IMG/VR virus record: IMGVR_UViG_3300046558_000241
Coordinates: 1 to 28,944 of that record
Direction: 5' to 3' (one strand)
From: a virus
DNA length: 28,944 bases
The notes beneath the pieces are model-generated. The model did no database searches. It was given only the letters and a program-made list of their open reading frames with translations, and had not been told where the DNA came from. Shown piece by piece: positions 8,226 to 14,267 of this stretch; positions within the stretch are counted from its first letter, which is position 1; each line of letters begins with the position of its first letter. A program made the position numbers and the translations under genes.

Positions 8226-8636
8226 CTATTCGCCGCGCCGTTGGGCAGCCTCTTCGCGCTGTTTGTCCGCGCTGTGGTGCGTGCCGCACAGAGATTGCCA
8301 GTTGGCCTTGTTCCAGAACAGCACCTGGTCGCCACGATGCGGCTCGATGTGGTCGACCACGGAGGCCATGGGCGCAGCCAAGCCCAACTCGGCACAGCGC
8401 AAAATGGCCGTGCTGGGCGACATGTCACGGATGGCCGTATAGGCCGGATCACGCAGGCAGTACACGCACAGCGGATGGCTGCGTAAATGGCCAGCGCGGG
8501 CCTTCTGCCAGGCGTAGCCGTAGCCGCGCTTGGTGCTGCTCGTTTGATCGGTGCGCCATGACCCTGGCTGCATCACTGGCGCACGGCTCATGGACTGCTG
8601 CGGCAAGCGCGGCTTGAGCGCTGCGAGACGCCCCAT
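8226..8636 (-). CDS. HNH endonuclease next to terminase genes
   Basis: 136 residues. The ββα-metal HNH motif is clear: VVDHIEPHRGD followed by FWNKANWQSLCGTHHSADK. A cysteine pair CVYCL upstream and the Cys near the final His probably bind structural zinc. HNH proteins next to terminase genes in HK97-type phages assist terminase in cutting the packaging site. The N-terminal 40 residues are basic (KRGYGYAWQKARAGHLRSH). Its start overlaps the upstream small gene as ATGA, with no clear ribosome binding site, so translation is probably coupled. Confidence 0.92.
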   Translation of the reverse strand: MGRLAALKPRLPQQSMSRAPVMQPGSWRTDQTSSTKRGYGYAWQKARAGHLRSHPLCVYCLRDPAYTAIRDMSPSTAILRCAELGLAAPMASVVDHIEPHRGDQVLFWNKANWQSLCGTHHSADKQREEAAQRRGE

Positions 8637-8800
8637 CAGATGGCAACAGGCTTAAACGTCAACCCCTTGCGAACCCAGTAATCGACTCGATCCATGTTCG
8701 GCTCAACGCCGAGCAAGTAACACAGCACGAGAACGGTGTTCAGATAGGGAAATAGCCACCACGCTACGCGAATCTCGATGCACATCACTGAGGCACTCAT
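8636..8800 (-). CDS. Small protein with one membrane segment
   Basis: 54 residues from MSASVMCIEIRVAWWLFPYL. A single hydrophobic segment (about residues 13-32) is followed by a short polar tail (VDYWVRKGLTFKP). The start at 8800 overlaps the stop of 8797-9234 as ATGA, and its own stop overlaps the HNH start in the same way. A longer frame to 8941 would lie inside the upstream gene and is rejected. Similar short membrane proteins occur near the late gene start in siphophages. I do not assign a holin role, because one segment and no lysis neighbours are seen. Confidence 0.6.
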   Translation of the reverse strand: MSASVMCIEIRVAWWLFPYLNTVLVLCYLLGVEPNMDRVDYWVRKGLTFKPVAI

Positions 8801-9234
8801 CCTTGACTGGCGTAGCACTGACCGCCGCGGCGGGCGTGTCGCATCATTGCTTGATGCGCGCACTCGGCCCTTTCGCGCATCCAAGCGTCGAAGCCGATGG
8901 CCTCGGCGGCATGTGCAACTCCGGCTCGGTGGCATACCCATGCGTCATACGGCATGCCCTGTAGCAATGGGTTTGACTCGCGCGCCCATGCACTGAAGTC
9001 AAGCGACTGCACAGAATCACCAGCTGGCACCTCACGCCGCACCAACTCATACTCGCCGAAGACAGTCGCCAACTGGGCGATGCCTTGGACGTCGAGGCTC
9101 GGGTAGTATTGGCACTCGACCGTCACGATATCGTCGTGGCGCACGCGCAATTCGAACTGGGTGCACATCTCAGGCAGGCCGAGCAGCGCCTTCAACGCGG
9201 GGTATATCTGCATTGCCGTGACGGGATGGTCCAT
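8797..9234 (-). CDS. Hypothetical phage protein, 145 residues
   Basis: Begins MDHPVTAMQIYPALKALLGL. The first 65 residues look like a compact alpha/beta module (FELRVRHDDIVTVECQYYP). The second half contains a tryptophan- and alanine-rich repeat-like pair: LDFSAWARESNPLL and GFDAWMRERAECAH. The family is unknown to me. AAGGA about 7 nt upstream of the ATG, within the end of the preceding small gene, supports this start. It is the third gene of the late transcript. Confidence 0.65.
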   Translation of the reverse strand: MDHPVTAMQIYPALKALLGLPEMCTQFELRVRHDDIVTVECQYYPSLDVQGIAQLATVFGEYELVRREVPAGDSVQSLDFSAWARESNPLLQGMPYDAWVCHRAGVAHAAEAIGFDAWMRERAECAHQAMMRHARRGGQCYASQG

Positions 9235-9236
9235 GA

Positions 9237-9398
9237 TCAGTCCTTCATGCTCTTGATATCGACCGTCAAATCCTTGACGATCTCGGCGATCGGCTTAGAC
9301 ACCGCGCTGACTAGATCGACAGTAATTTCGACTGGCGCGAGCACGACCTTGGTCGCGTCGGTGGCGAGGCTGACTACAGAATTGAATAATCCAAACAT
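9237..9398 (-). CDS. Very small phage protein, 53 residues
   Basis: Reverse-strand ATG at 9398 to TGA at 9239-9237. The translation begins MFGLFNSVVSLATDATKVV and ends KDLTVDIKSMKD. It is an amphipathic, Val/Ala-rich helix-forming peptide with repeated (V/I)-x-x-(V/P) spacing. Small phage proteins of the form FSS(I/V)xSLxxDxxKVVxAPVEI are common in temperate phages, with no known function. The end of the gene supplies the ribosome binding site of the next gene, whose ATG lies 2 nt after the stop. This tight fit is the main support for it being real. Confidence 0.6.
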   Translation of the reverse strand: MFGLFNSVVSLATDATKVVLAPVEITVDLVSAVSKPIAEIVKDLTVDIKSMKD

Positions 9399-9405
9399 GG
9401 GCGGC

Positions 9406-9633
9406 TCATATGGGCTGTTGTTGCGAAAGTACGTGACTCTCAGTTGGTGGAGCCTGCGGAACCAAGGCTGCGGTGGCGCTGCTGCTCATGCCGGCTACCC
9501 CGTAACCGTTGGCGCGCAGGATCTCTTTGGCTCGCTCGGCATCGACCACATGCTCGACGATGAGGCCGAGCGTCTTGCCGTCACCCTCGCCCACGGCGCG
9601 GACGATCATGTCTCGATAGTGGCGTGGGTTCAT
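9406..9633 (-). CDS. Hypothetical phage protein, first gene of the late block
   Basis: 75 residues from MNPRHYRDMIVRAVGEGDGK. The N-terminal 50 residues form a likely helical domain (GLIVEHVVDAERAKEILRANGYG). The last 25 residues are low complexity (Ser/Ala/Pro). A strong GAGGTG site lies 5 nt upstream. It is the first gene after two tandem terminators (9648-9683 and 9713-9739), which marks it as the start of the late operon. I do not recognise a family. Confidence 0.65.
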   Translation of the reverse strand: MNPRHYRDMIVRAVGEGDGKTLGLIVEHVVDAERAKEILRANGYGVAGMSSSATAALVPQAPPTESHVLSQQQPI

Positions 9634-9647
9634 CGAACACCTCAAAT

Positions 9648-9683
9648 AAAAAGGCCGCTGACGCATTGTTGCGGTCAGCGGCT
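9648..9683 (-). terminator. Strong terminator in front of the late genes
   Basis: On the minus strand GCCGCTGAC (9682-9674) pairs with GTCAGCGGC (9662-9654), followed by CTTTTTATT. Stem of at least 9 bp. It lies directly upstream of the gene starting at 9633. Confidence 0.8.
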
Positions 9684-9712
9684 AAGCCAGGGAAGGCGGA
9701 GATCTGGAATGC

Positions 9713-9739
9713 AAAAAGCCCGCATCTTGGCGGGCTTTT
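9713..9739. terminator. Bidirectional terminator after the Q-like gene
   Basis: AAAAGCCCGC and GCGGGCTTTT are inverted around a 6-base loop, so a U-tract follows the stem on both strands. It is the second of two terminators that any late transcript must read through. Confidence 0.8.
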
Positions 9740-9748
9740 CTGTTCGCC

Positions 9749-9769
9749 ATAACTGCTTGGCACAGTTAT
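9749..9769. promoter_or_regulatory. Inverted repeat between the Q-like gene and the terminators
   Basis: ATAACTG (9749-9755) and CAGTTAT (9763-9769) form perfect 7-bp arms. The 50-base gap (9740-9789) also holds AT-rich sequence (TATATAAAAA, 9776-9785) and could contain the late promoter. Function is inferred from position. Confidence 0.35.
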
Positions 9770-9789
9770 CACGTGTATATAAAAACGGA

Positions 9790-10365
9790 CTATACCGGAC
9801 ACGTTTGTCCGGCGCAAGGCGATTCGTTGATCGCGCCGCACATTTCTTCCAGTCGCGCACTGGCGGCCCGCTGGGCGCGGCCATCCATATCCTTGAGCGC
9901 CTTATGGATGCGCGCCTTCTGATCATATGCCGTGGTCTTGGCAACATTTAGTTCCTTGGCCGCAGCAGTAATCGACACGCCGCGCTCATAGAACGAACGA
10001 ATAATGGCGCCGCGCATGTTCCTGATGCTCAGGCCAGTGCATGCGGTGATCGCCCATTCTGTCAGGGTGGCAATGGCCTCGCGGTACTGCTCGGTCATCT
10101 TGTCTTTGTTTTGGCAGCACGGGCATTCCTCGTACCGTGGCGCGTACCGTGCCGTGATGCAGGCCTGCTCCAGCGGCGTCAGTTGGGCCAAGCGCGTCAG
10201 GATAATGCCAGACTGGCCGGCACCGTCCAGCGAGACCAGGCCCTTGCCCGATCCGCCCCCGCCGCCCTTCATCAGCTTCGACATGGGCGACAGCGCGTAC
10301 TGCTGGGATGAATAGTTGTACGCGAACATCAGCGCGTCGTGTGTGTTTTTGAAGAGCTCTTCCAT
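9790..10365 (-). CDS. Q-like late gene regulator (putative antiterminator, helix-turn-helix)
   Basis: 191 residues. The middle has a cysteine cluster ECPCCQNKD (about 80-88). A C-terminal helix-turn-helix (about 131-152, SITAAAKELNVAKTTAYDQKA) resembles sigma region 4. The middle segment LEQACITARYAP is typical of phage antitermination/late regulator proteins of proteobacteria. An AGGGA site lies 6 nt upstream of the ATG. It is the last gene before two tandem terminators and the late genes, the same arrangement as lambda Q followed by its late promoter and terminator. The role is inferred from this position and domain make-up. It could also be a sigma-like activator. Confidence 0.55.
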   Translation of the reverse strand: MEELFKNTHDALMFAYNYSSQQYALSPMSKLMKGGGGGSGKGLVSLDGAGQSGIILTRLAQLTPLEQACITARYAPRYEECPCCQNKDKMTEQYREAIATLTEWAITACTGLSIRNMRGAIIRSFYERGVSITAAAKELNVAKTTAYDQKARIHKALKDMDGRAQRAASARLEEMCGAINESPCAGQTCPV

Positions 10366-10388
10366 TTCAATCCCTGTGCTGTTGCAAA

Positions 10389-10730
10389 TTAATCCGACGA
10401 GCAGCTGCTGCCGCTATCCGACGAGCCTGAAGACGAATCGCTGCTGCTGGACGAGCAGCTTGATCCACTCCAATCACCAGATGCGCCGCCGCCGTCGAAC
10501 GTGCCGCCACCAGCAAGGCCGTGGCCTTGCCAAGTAGGCAGCCCACTGACCGGAGGTGCTGCGCTTTCTGCTGAGCCGATCAGAACGCCATCTTGTGCGA
10601 TGTAACCGTCGTGCGGCACGCTGGCCAATCCGGCGCGACGTGGTGACTCGATGACGCTAGCGCGCGCCTTCTGTTCCGCCGCCTTGCGCGCTTCGCGGCG
10701 CTTGGTCCATGGAAATTTGAAGTTGAACAT
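10389..10730 (-). CDS. Small protein with Ser-rich C-terminus
   Basis: 113 residues from MFNFKFPWTKRREARKAAEQ. The N-terminus is basic and helical. The middle contains GYIAQDGVLIGSAES and the last 30 residues are almost only Ser, Gly, Asp and Cys. An AAAGG site lies 7 nt upstream of this ATG. The frame also extends upstream to a GTG at 10826, but that part reads through the integrase-tail-like repeat at 10761-10835 and lacks a ribosome binding site, so I exclude it. No known family. Ser/Cys-rich tails of this kind occur in small uncharacterised phage and bacterial proteins. Confidence 0.6.
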   Translation of the reverse strand: MFNFKFPWTKRREARKAAEQKARASVIESPRRAGLASVPHDGYIAQDGVLIGSAESAAPPVSGLPTWQGHGLAGGGTFDGGGASGDWSGSSCSSSSSDSSSGSSDSGSSCSSD

Positions 10731-10760
10731 TTTCAGCCTTTCGCTGTTGGTGGTGCTTTT

Positions 10761-10835
10761 AACCGATGATTCACAATAATCATGAAAGTGAGGAAATATG
10801 CGGCGTTGCGGGGTGGTCTTCGCCACTTTCCCGCC
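10761..10835 (-). repeat. Direct repeat copy, relic of an integrase 3' end
   Basis: These 75 bases match 12387-12461 at 56 of 75 positions by my count, same orientation. The second copy covers the end of the integrase gene. In the integrase frame this copy would read GGKVAKTTPQRRI against GEKVASSTPQTRI of the integrase. It overlaps no accepted gene. Probably a decayed fragment of another integrase gene or of a site used by it. Confidence 0.6.
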
Positions 10836-10852
10836 AACGTTTTTGCCGCGTC

Positions 10853-11143
10853 CTATGCTGGGTGCAGCGTCACCATCAGGCCCAACGACGTGGCAATGTG
10901 GTGTTCGAGCCTGGCGCCACGCGACACCCTCCAGCCGGGCAGAAGGTGGATACGGTCACACGTCACCAGCTCAGCGATATCGCGCCGCATGCATGCTTCC
11001 CACGACGTCGTCTGATCCGGGTTCACTTCGGCAGGGTTAATCACGGTGTGGCCCTGCGCGCGCAGCTCAGCGGTGGCTGCATGGAATGCGGGGAAGTTCA
11101 GGCTGGGCATGCCGGTCATCGGGCCTGCGATGTAGATTCTCAT
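10853..11143 (-). CDS. DUF4406 protein (nucleoside 2-deoxyribosyltransferase-like)
   Basis: 96 residues. Begins MRIYIAGPMTGMPSLNFPAF, the signature of DUF4406, a Rossmann-like family related to nucleoside 2-deoxyribosyltransferases. The later VINPAEVNPDQTTSWEACMRRDI and CDRIHLLPGW match the usual family pattern, including the conserved aspartate region. It may act on nucleotides or modified bases during phage replication. Overlap with the DUF550 gene (ATGA) and shared theme suggest a nucleotide-pool module. The catalytic role is inferred from family. Confidence 0.85.
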   Translation of the reverse strand: MRIYIAGPMTGMPSLNFPAFHAATAELRAQGHTVINPAEVNPDQTTSWEACMRRDIAELVTCDRIHLLPGWRVSRGARLEHHIATSLGLMVTLHPA

Positions 11144-11823
11144 GGTGCCACCGCCATGGCGGTCGACAGGTCAGCATATTCGTCCAGTGCCTCCTGTGCC
11201 ATCACCGCTAAATCTGAGCGGTCGCCGCAGCAGTTGCAAGCTTCGGCAATGTTATTCAGTGCAGCGAGCAGCAAAGTCTCCTGCGGCACGGCCACGGGCT
11301 GCGCTGGGGCTTTGAACAGTTCCACGATGGTAAAGCCCGCGTCGGGTGAATCGTTCAGCCCGTTCAATTCGCTATAGAGCGACTCAGCGTCAGGGCCGAC
11401 ACAGTTTTCGTCCATGTGAGCCTTGCCATCTGGACCCATGATGCCGTACATGAATGGCCCTTGCGTCGGCGCTGAGGCGGCTGCGACAACCGCGTGCTCG
11501 CCTGAGCGGTCGTGTTCGATCGCCTTGGCGGGATCTGCGGTTCGCCAGTCTGGCCAGGCCCTGCCCTCGTTCTTACTCTGCTTGGCCTCCAGCGCGCCGA
11601 TGATCTGCGCTGGCGTGGCGCCGCAGCGCCAAGCGCCATCGAGCGCCAGTATTGCCACATCGATCCACTCCTTCAGATCACCAGGTGCTGCGGCCACTTC
11701 CAGCAGCTCCTTGCGGATATGGTCGCAAATGCCTTCCGTGCGGGCGCCAGGGCCGAAGGTGCGCGCTGAAAATGCCGCCTGGCGGGCCAAATGTGCTTCA
11801 AAGTCGAAAGTGGGGAGATTCAC
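11140..11823 (-). CDS. DUF550 dATP/dGTP diphosphohydrolase-like protein
   Basis: 227 residues. Residues 8-110 match DUF550: HLARQAAFSARTFGPGAR, then IRKELLEVAAAPGDLKEWIDVAILALDGAWR with the MazG-like acidic metal-binding residues (EL-x2-V ... EWIDV ... D), then GRAWPDWRT. Proteins of this family hydrolyse deoxypurine triphosphates. The C-terminal 100 residues (GPFMYGIMGPDGKAHMDENCV onwards) are a second small domain seen in phage proteins of this type. The start is GTG, overlapping the upstream stop (GTGA) with GGAGC about 7 nt upstream. Confidence 0.8.
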   Translation of the reverse strand: MNLPTFDFEAHLARQAAFSARTFGPGARTEGICDHIRKELLEVAAAPGDLKEWIDVAILALDGAWRCGATPAQIIGALEAKQSKNEGRAWPDWRTADPAKAIEHDRSGEHAVVAAASAPTQGPFMYGIMGPDGKAHMDENCVGPDAESLYSELNGLNDSPDAGFTIVELFKAPAQPVAVPQETLLLAALNNIAEACNCCGDRSDLAVMAQEALDEYADLSTAMAVAP

Positions 11824-12062
11824 TGTGGTTGCTCCAAAAAGGTGATTTCATTCGGCTGGCGCGGTGTCGCGTCGCCCATCAGGTAAATAATTGTCGATAT
11901 CCCGCCGCCCAGCACCTGGGGATACATGCTGTGCAGGTGGTGCTGCCGGCCAGCGAACATAACGGGTTGGCAGGTGTAGAGCGCGCGCAGCAAGGCGCGG
12001 TCGCGCTTGTACGCTGCCTCGGCCGGGGTTTCCGGAGCCGGCGCTGGGCTGCGGGCGGTCAT
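11820..12062 (-). CDS. Small hypothetical phage protein, 80 residues
   Basis: Begins MTARSPAPAPETPAEAAYKR, with a disordered N-terminus, then a helix (RDRALLRALYTCQPVMF) and a likely strand region (GGGISTIIYLMGD). No family recognised. Its start overlaps the stop of the zinc-ribbon gene (ATGA), and its stop overlaps the GTG of the DUF550 gene, so it is translated as part of the cassette. A longer frame to 12173 lies inside the upstream gene. Confidence 0.55.
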   Translation of the reverse strand: MTARSPAPAPETPAEAAYKRDRALLRALYTCQPVMFAGRQHHLHSMYPQVLGGGISTIIYLMGDATPRQPNEITFLEQPQ

Positions 12063-12331
12063 GGTGCTACTGCCGCAGTCGCGGCGAGGCCGGCGGCAAG
12101 CTTGCTGCGTTCCCATGCTGTGATCTCGCGAGGCGTCATGTGGTAGTAGCCATGGGTACCGCAGGTTGGGCAAACCTTATCGGTCACACCCAGCCCGTGT
12201 CGCTTGCTGGCCACCCCAACAAGCTCGCCCTCATAGCCACGCCACTTACATTTCAGTTTGCCGCAGCGGATCGGTGCCGTGTTGTAGGCCGGACGCCCTT
12301 CCCTTGCCATGTTGCCGGTTTTCTCTTTCAA
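12059..12331 (-). CDS. Small zinc-ribbon protein
   Basis: About 90 residues with two cysteine pairs, CGKLKC and CPTCG, 32 residues apart, forming a likely zinc ribbon. The rest includes HMTPREITAWERSKLAAGL. I place the start at a TTG (12331) because AGGAGAA lies 5 nt upstream. The alternative is an ATG at 12310 giving MAREGRPAYNTAPIRCG, which lacks a good site. It begins immediately after the integrase stop. Likely a small DNA- or RNA-binding accessory protein, function unknown. Confidence 0.6.
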   Translation of the reverse strand: MKEKTGNMAREGRPAYNTAPIRCGKLKCKWRGYEGELVGVASKRHGLGVTDKVCPTCGTHGYYHMTPREITAWERSKLAAGLAATAAVAP

Positions 12332-12332
12332 T

Positions 12333-13490
12333 TTATTCTCCTGGTGTTGGTTCGGCTGGCGTCGATTTCGCGCCCGAATTGCCATCAACTGATGACTGAT
12401 GATAATCATCAACGTTTGTATCTATGCGGGTTTGCGGGGTACTGCTCGCCACTTTCTCGCCACGCCCGAAACCGATTTTCTCGGCGATATCGTTCTGCGC
12501 CTGCGCCGCCGTGTCCCGGTTTTTCTCCAGGTAGGCCATGGTGGTCATCGGCGACTTGTGGCGCATCACGGCCTGGATCGTCTGGATCGGCACGCCCTGC
12601 TCCGACAGCATCGTGGCAAACGTGCCGCGCAGCCTATGCGGGGTGATGCCCTTGATCTTGCAGCTCAGGTTGGCGGACTTCATGGCCTTGCGGGCGAAGC
12701 CCGGTGGATGCTGCTGGGCGCCGCCGCGCTTGCCGGCGATCAGGCCCTCCACCTGGCGGTGCGGCGCCAGCTGCTCGACCAACCAGGCCGGCACCGGCAC
12801 AGGCTCGGCTTCGCGGCCTTTAGTGATGCCCGGCGTGTAGGTGGCGCGCTGCCAGTCCAGCCATTCCCAGCGCGCGCCGGCCGCCTCGGACTCGCGCAGG
12901 CCCAAGCCGAACATCAGGCGGATGGCCGTGGCCACCGATGGGTCTACGCGCGTGACCTGGTCGACCGCGGCAAACCATTCAGCCACGGCCGCGATCGGCA
13001 GGATCGAGCGTGGCCGCTTCTGCACCTTCAGCATGCGCACCTGCCACGGGATCGAGCGGATGATCTCGCGCTTCACGGCCCAGTTGGCGATCAGCTTGAG
13101 CACGCGCAGCCAGTGGTTCGCGCTGGCTGGCTTGTGGTCGACCAGGTGCTGGTTGCGCGCCAGCTCGACGTGGCTGGTGGTGATCTGGTTCAGCGGCAGG
13201 TCGCCCAGGTCGTAGAAGTGCAGCCGGGCGGTGGTCTCGACACTGCGCTGGTGCGCGGCACTGCTGATCGGGCCGTTCACCTCCAGCCATTCCTGCGCCA
13301 TGGCCGCCAGCGTCGGCACGACTTTGCCGCCGTTGGTCAGGATCAGCGCCTCGTCGTACGCGCGCTGCGCTACAAGGTTGGCCTTCGCCTTGCTGCTCTC
13401 GCGGGTGCTGCGCTGGACGCGCGCGCCAGCGATCTGGAAGCGGTAGTGGTAATTCTTGGCCTTGCCGGCCCGGAACAGGTGAAAACTCAT
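12333..13490 (-). CDS. int: Tyrosine-type phage integrase
   Basis: 385 residues. The SAM-like core-binding domain is about residues 58-145 and the catalytic domain about 165-345. Catalytic residues visible: Arg199 in LGLRESEA, His285 and Arg288 in TPHRLRGTF, His311 in MRHKSPMTT and the nucleophile Tyr320 in MAYLEK. It performs site-specific recombination between phage and chromosomal attachment sites. The C-terminal 45 residues after GFGRG are low complexity and encoded by DNA that is repeated at 10761-10835. The gene lies among the early lytic genes, not at the prophage end, so excision relies on attachment sites about 11 kb away or more. Confidence 0.93.
   Translation of the reverse strand: MSFHLFRAGKAKNYHYRFQIAGARVQRSTRESSKAKANLVAQRAYDEALILTNGGKVVPTLAAMAQEWLEVNGPISSAAHQRSVETTARLHFYDLGDLPLNQITTSHVELARNQHLVDHKPASANHWLRVLKLIANWAVKREIIRSIPWQVRMLKVQKRPRSILPIAAVAEWFAAVDQVTRVDPSVATAIRLMFGLGLRESEAAGARWEWLDWQRATYTPGITKGREAEPVPVPAWLVEQLAPHRQVEGLIAGKRGGAQQHPPGFARKAMKSANLSCKIKGITPHRLRGTFATMLSEQGVPIQTIQAVMRHKSPMTTMAYLEKNRDTAAQAQNDIAEKIGFGRGEKVASSTPQTRIDTNVDDYHQSSVDGNSGAKSTPAEPTPGE
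12387..12461 (-). repeat. int: Direct repeat copy overlapping the integrase 3' end
   Basis: Partner of the repeat at 10761-10835 (about 75% identity over 75 bases, no gap). Includes the conserved blocks ATAATCAT, TATGCGG, TTGCGGGGT and CGCCACTTT. The pair brackets the zinc-ribbon, 80-residue, DUF550 and DUF4406 genes. Confidence 0.6.
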
Positions 13491-13499
13491 TCGTGTCTT

Positions 13500-14267
13500 T
13501 CAAATAACGCCAAGGGCGGTCTTGGCGTTGGTGATCTGCATGGCGTGCAGCGATTTATCGCCCTTGGCCAGGCGCGCCATGATCTTTCGCGCCCACGTCT
13601 TGTGGTCGAAATGCGTTGCCCGTGGCGACTTGGTCACGCCGCTGGCTTCCAGTTCGGCCAGCATGCGGGCCGCATCCTCGCGGGAGAGCGTGCCCTTGCC
13701 CGGCGCTGGCAGCGCTGGCACCGGCGCCGGGATCTCGGCCCATTCGCCGCGCGCCAGCTGCGCGCTCAGCGTGGCCGCCCAGCGATCCTTGACCTGGCCG
13801 TACGACTGCGTCATCAAATCGCGTGAGAGGAGCGTGGCGGCCCAATAAACTGCTGGGTGCGACCAAACCCCTACCTCCCCCTTTCGGCGGGCTTGTATAC
13901 CCTCCACAGCCTCGTGGTAAGCCTGTGGCGCGTTGGAGGACGGCTTGCAAGCTTGGATAAACTCTGCACACGACGGTGGTTTCTGGTGATGCAGACGACA
14001 CGCTTTCAGGCCGACAGCGACGTCCTTGGGGCTGATGCCTTCTTCCTCGAAGGCCTCGACCCATGATTCGGCCCAGTTCCGCAGCGCTACCTCGCTGGCG
14101 AAATTGGATGCCCACCAGTGCGGGTATGCGCCGTCGAGGCGGTTGTACAGATGCTCGATCATCGACACCTTGAGGGTCGGATGCACCTCGAACCAGCGCG
14201 AATCCGGCGCCGTGCTGGACTGGCCCAGGAAGCAGCTTTGGCTGCCAGCAGTTGCAACTTCGCTCAT
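13500..14267 (-). CDS. Replication protein P-like (helicase loader)
   Basis: 255 residues. The central segment MIEHLYNRLDGAYPHWWASNF, then NWAESWVEAFEEEGISPKDVAVGLKACR and PPSCAEFIQACKP, matches the phage replication protein P family, which recruits the host DnaB helicase to the phage origin. The C-terminal third is helical and basic. Start at 14267 with GGGAG about 7 nt upstream; it overlaps the O-like gene by 4 nt. The O-P order is the same as in lambda. Family assignment is by recognisable motif, moderately sure. Confidence 0.75.
   Translation of the reverse strand: MSEVATAGSQSCFLGQSSTAPDSRWFEVHPTLKVSMIEHLYNRLDGAYPHWWASNFASEVALRNWAESWVEAFEEEGISPKDVAVGLKACRLHHQKPPSCAEFIQACKPSSNAPQAYHEAVEGIQARRKGEVGVWSHPAVYWAATLLSRDLMTQSYGQVKDRWAATLSAQLARGEWAEIPAPVPALPAPGKGTLSREDAARMLAELEASGVTKSPRATHFDHKTWARKIMARLAKGDKSLHAMQITNAKTALGVI

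Noticed and set aside
1-9400. A fourth variable repeat in the tail or head genes
   Set aside because: I looked for the constant tail (RSYEGRARAVRR coding sequence) in the structural genes and found none in this window; tail fibre genes lie outside it.
12399-13826. 475-codon open frame on the plus strand
   Set aside because: Antisense shadow of the integrase and P-like genes; His/Arg/Gln-rich composition typical of shadows.
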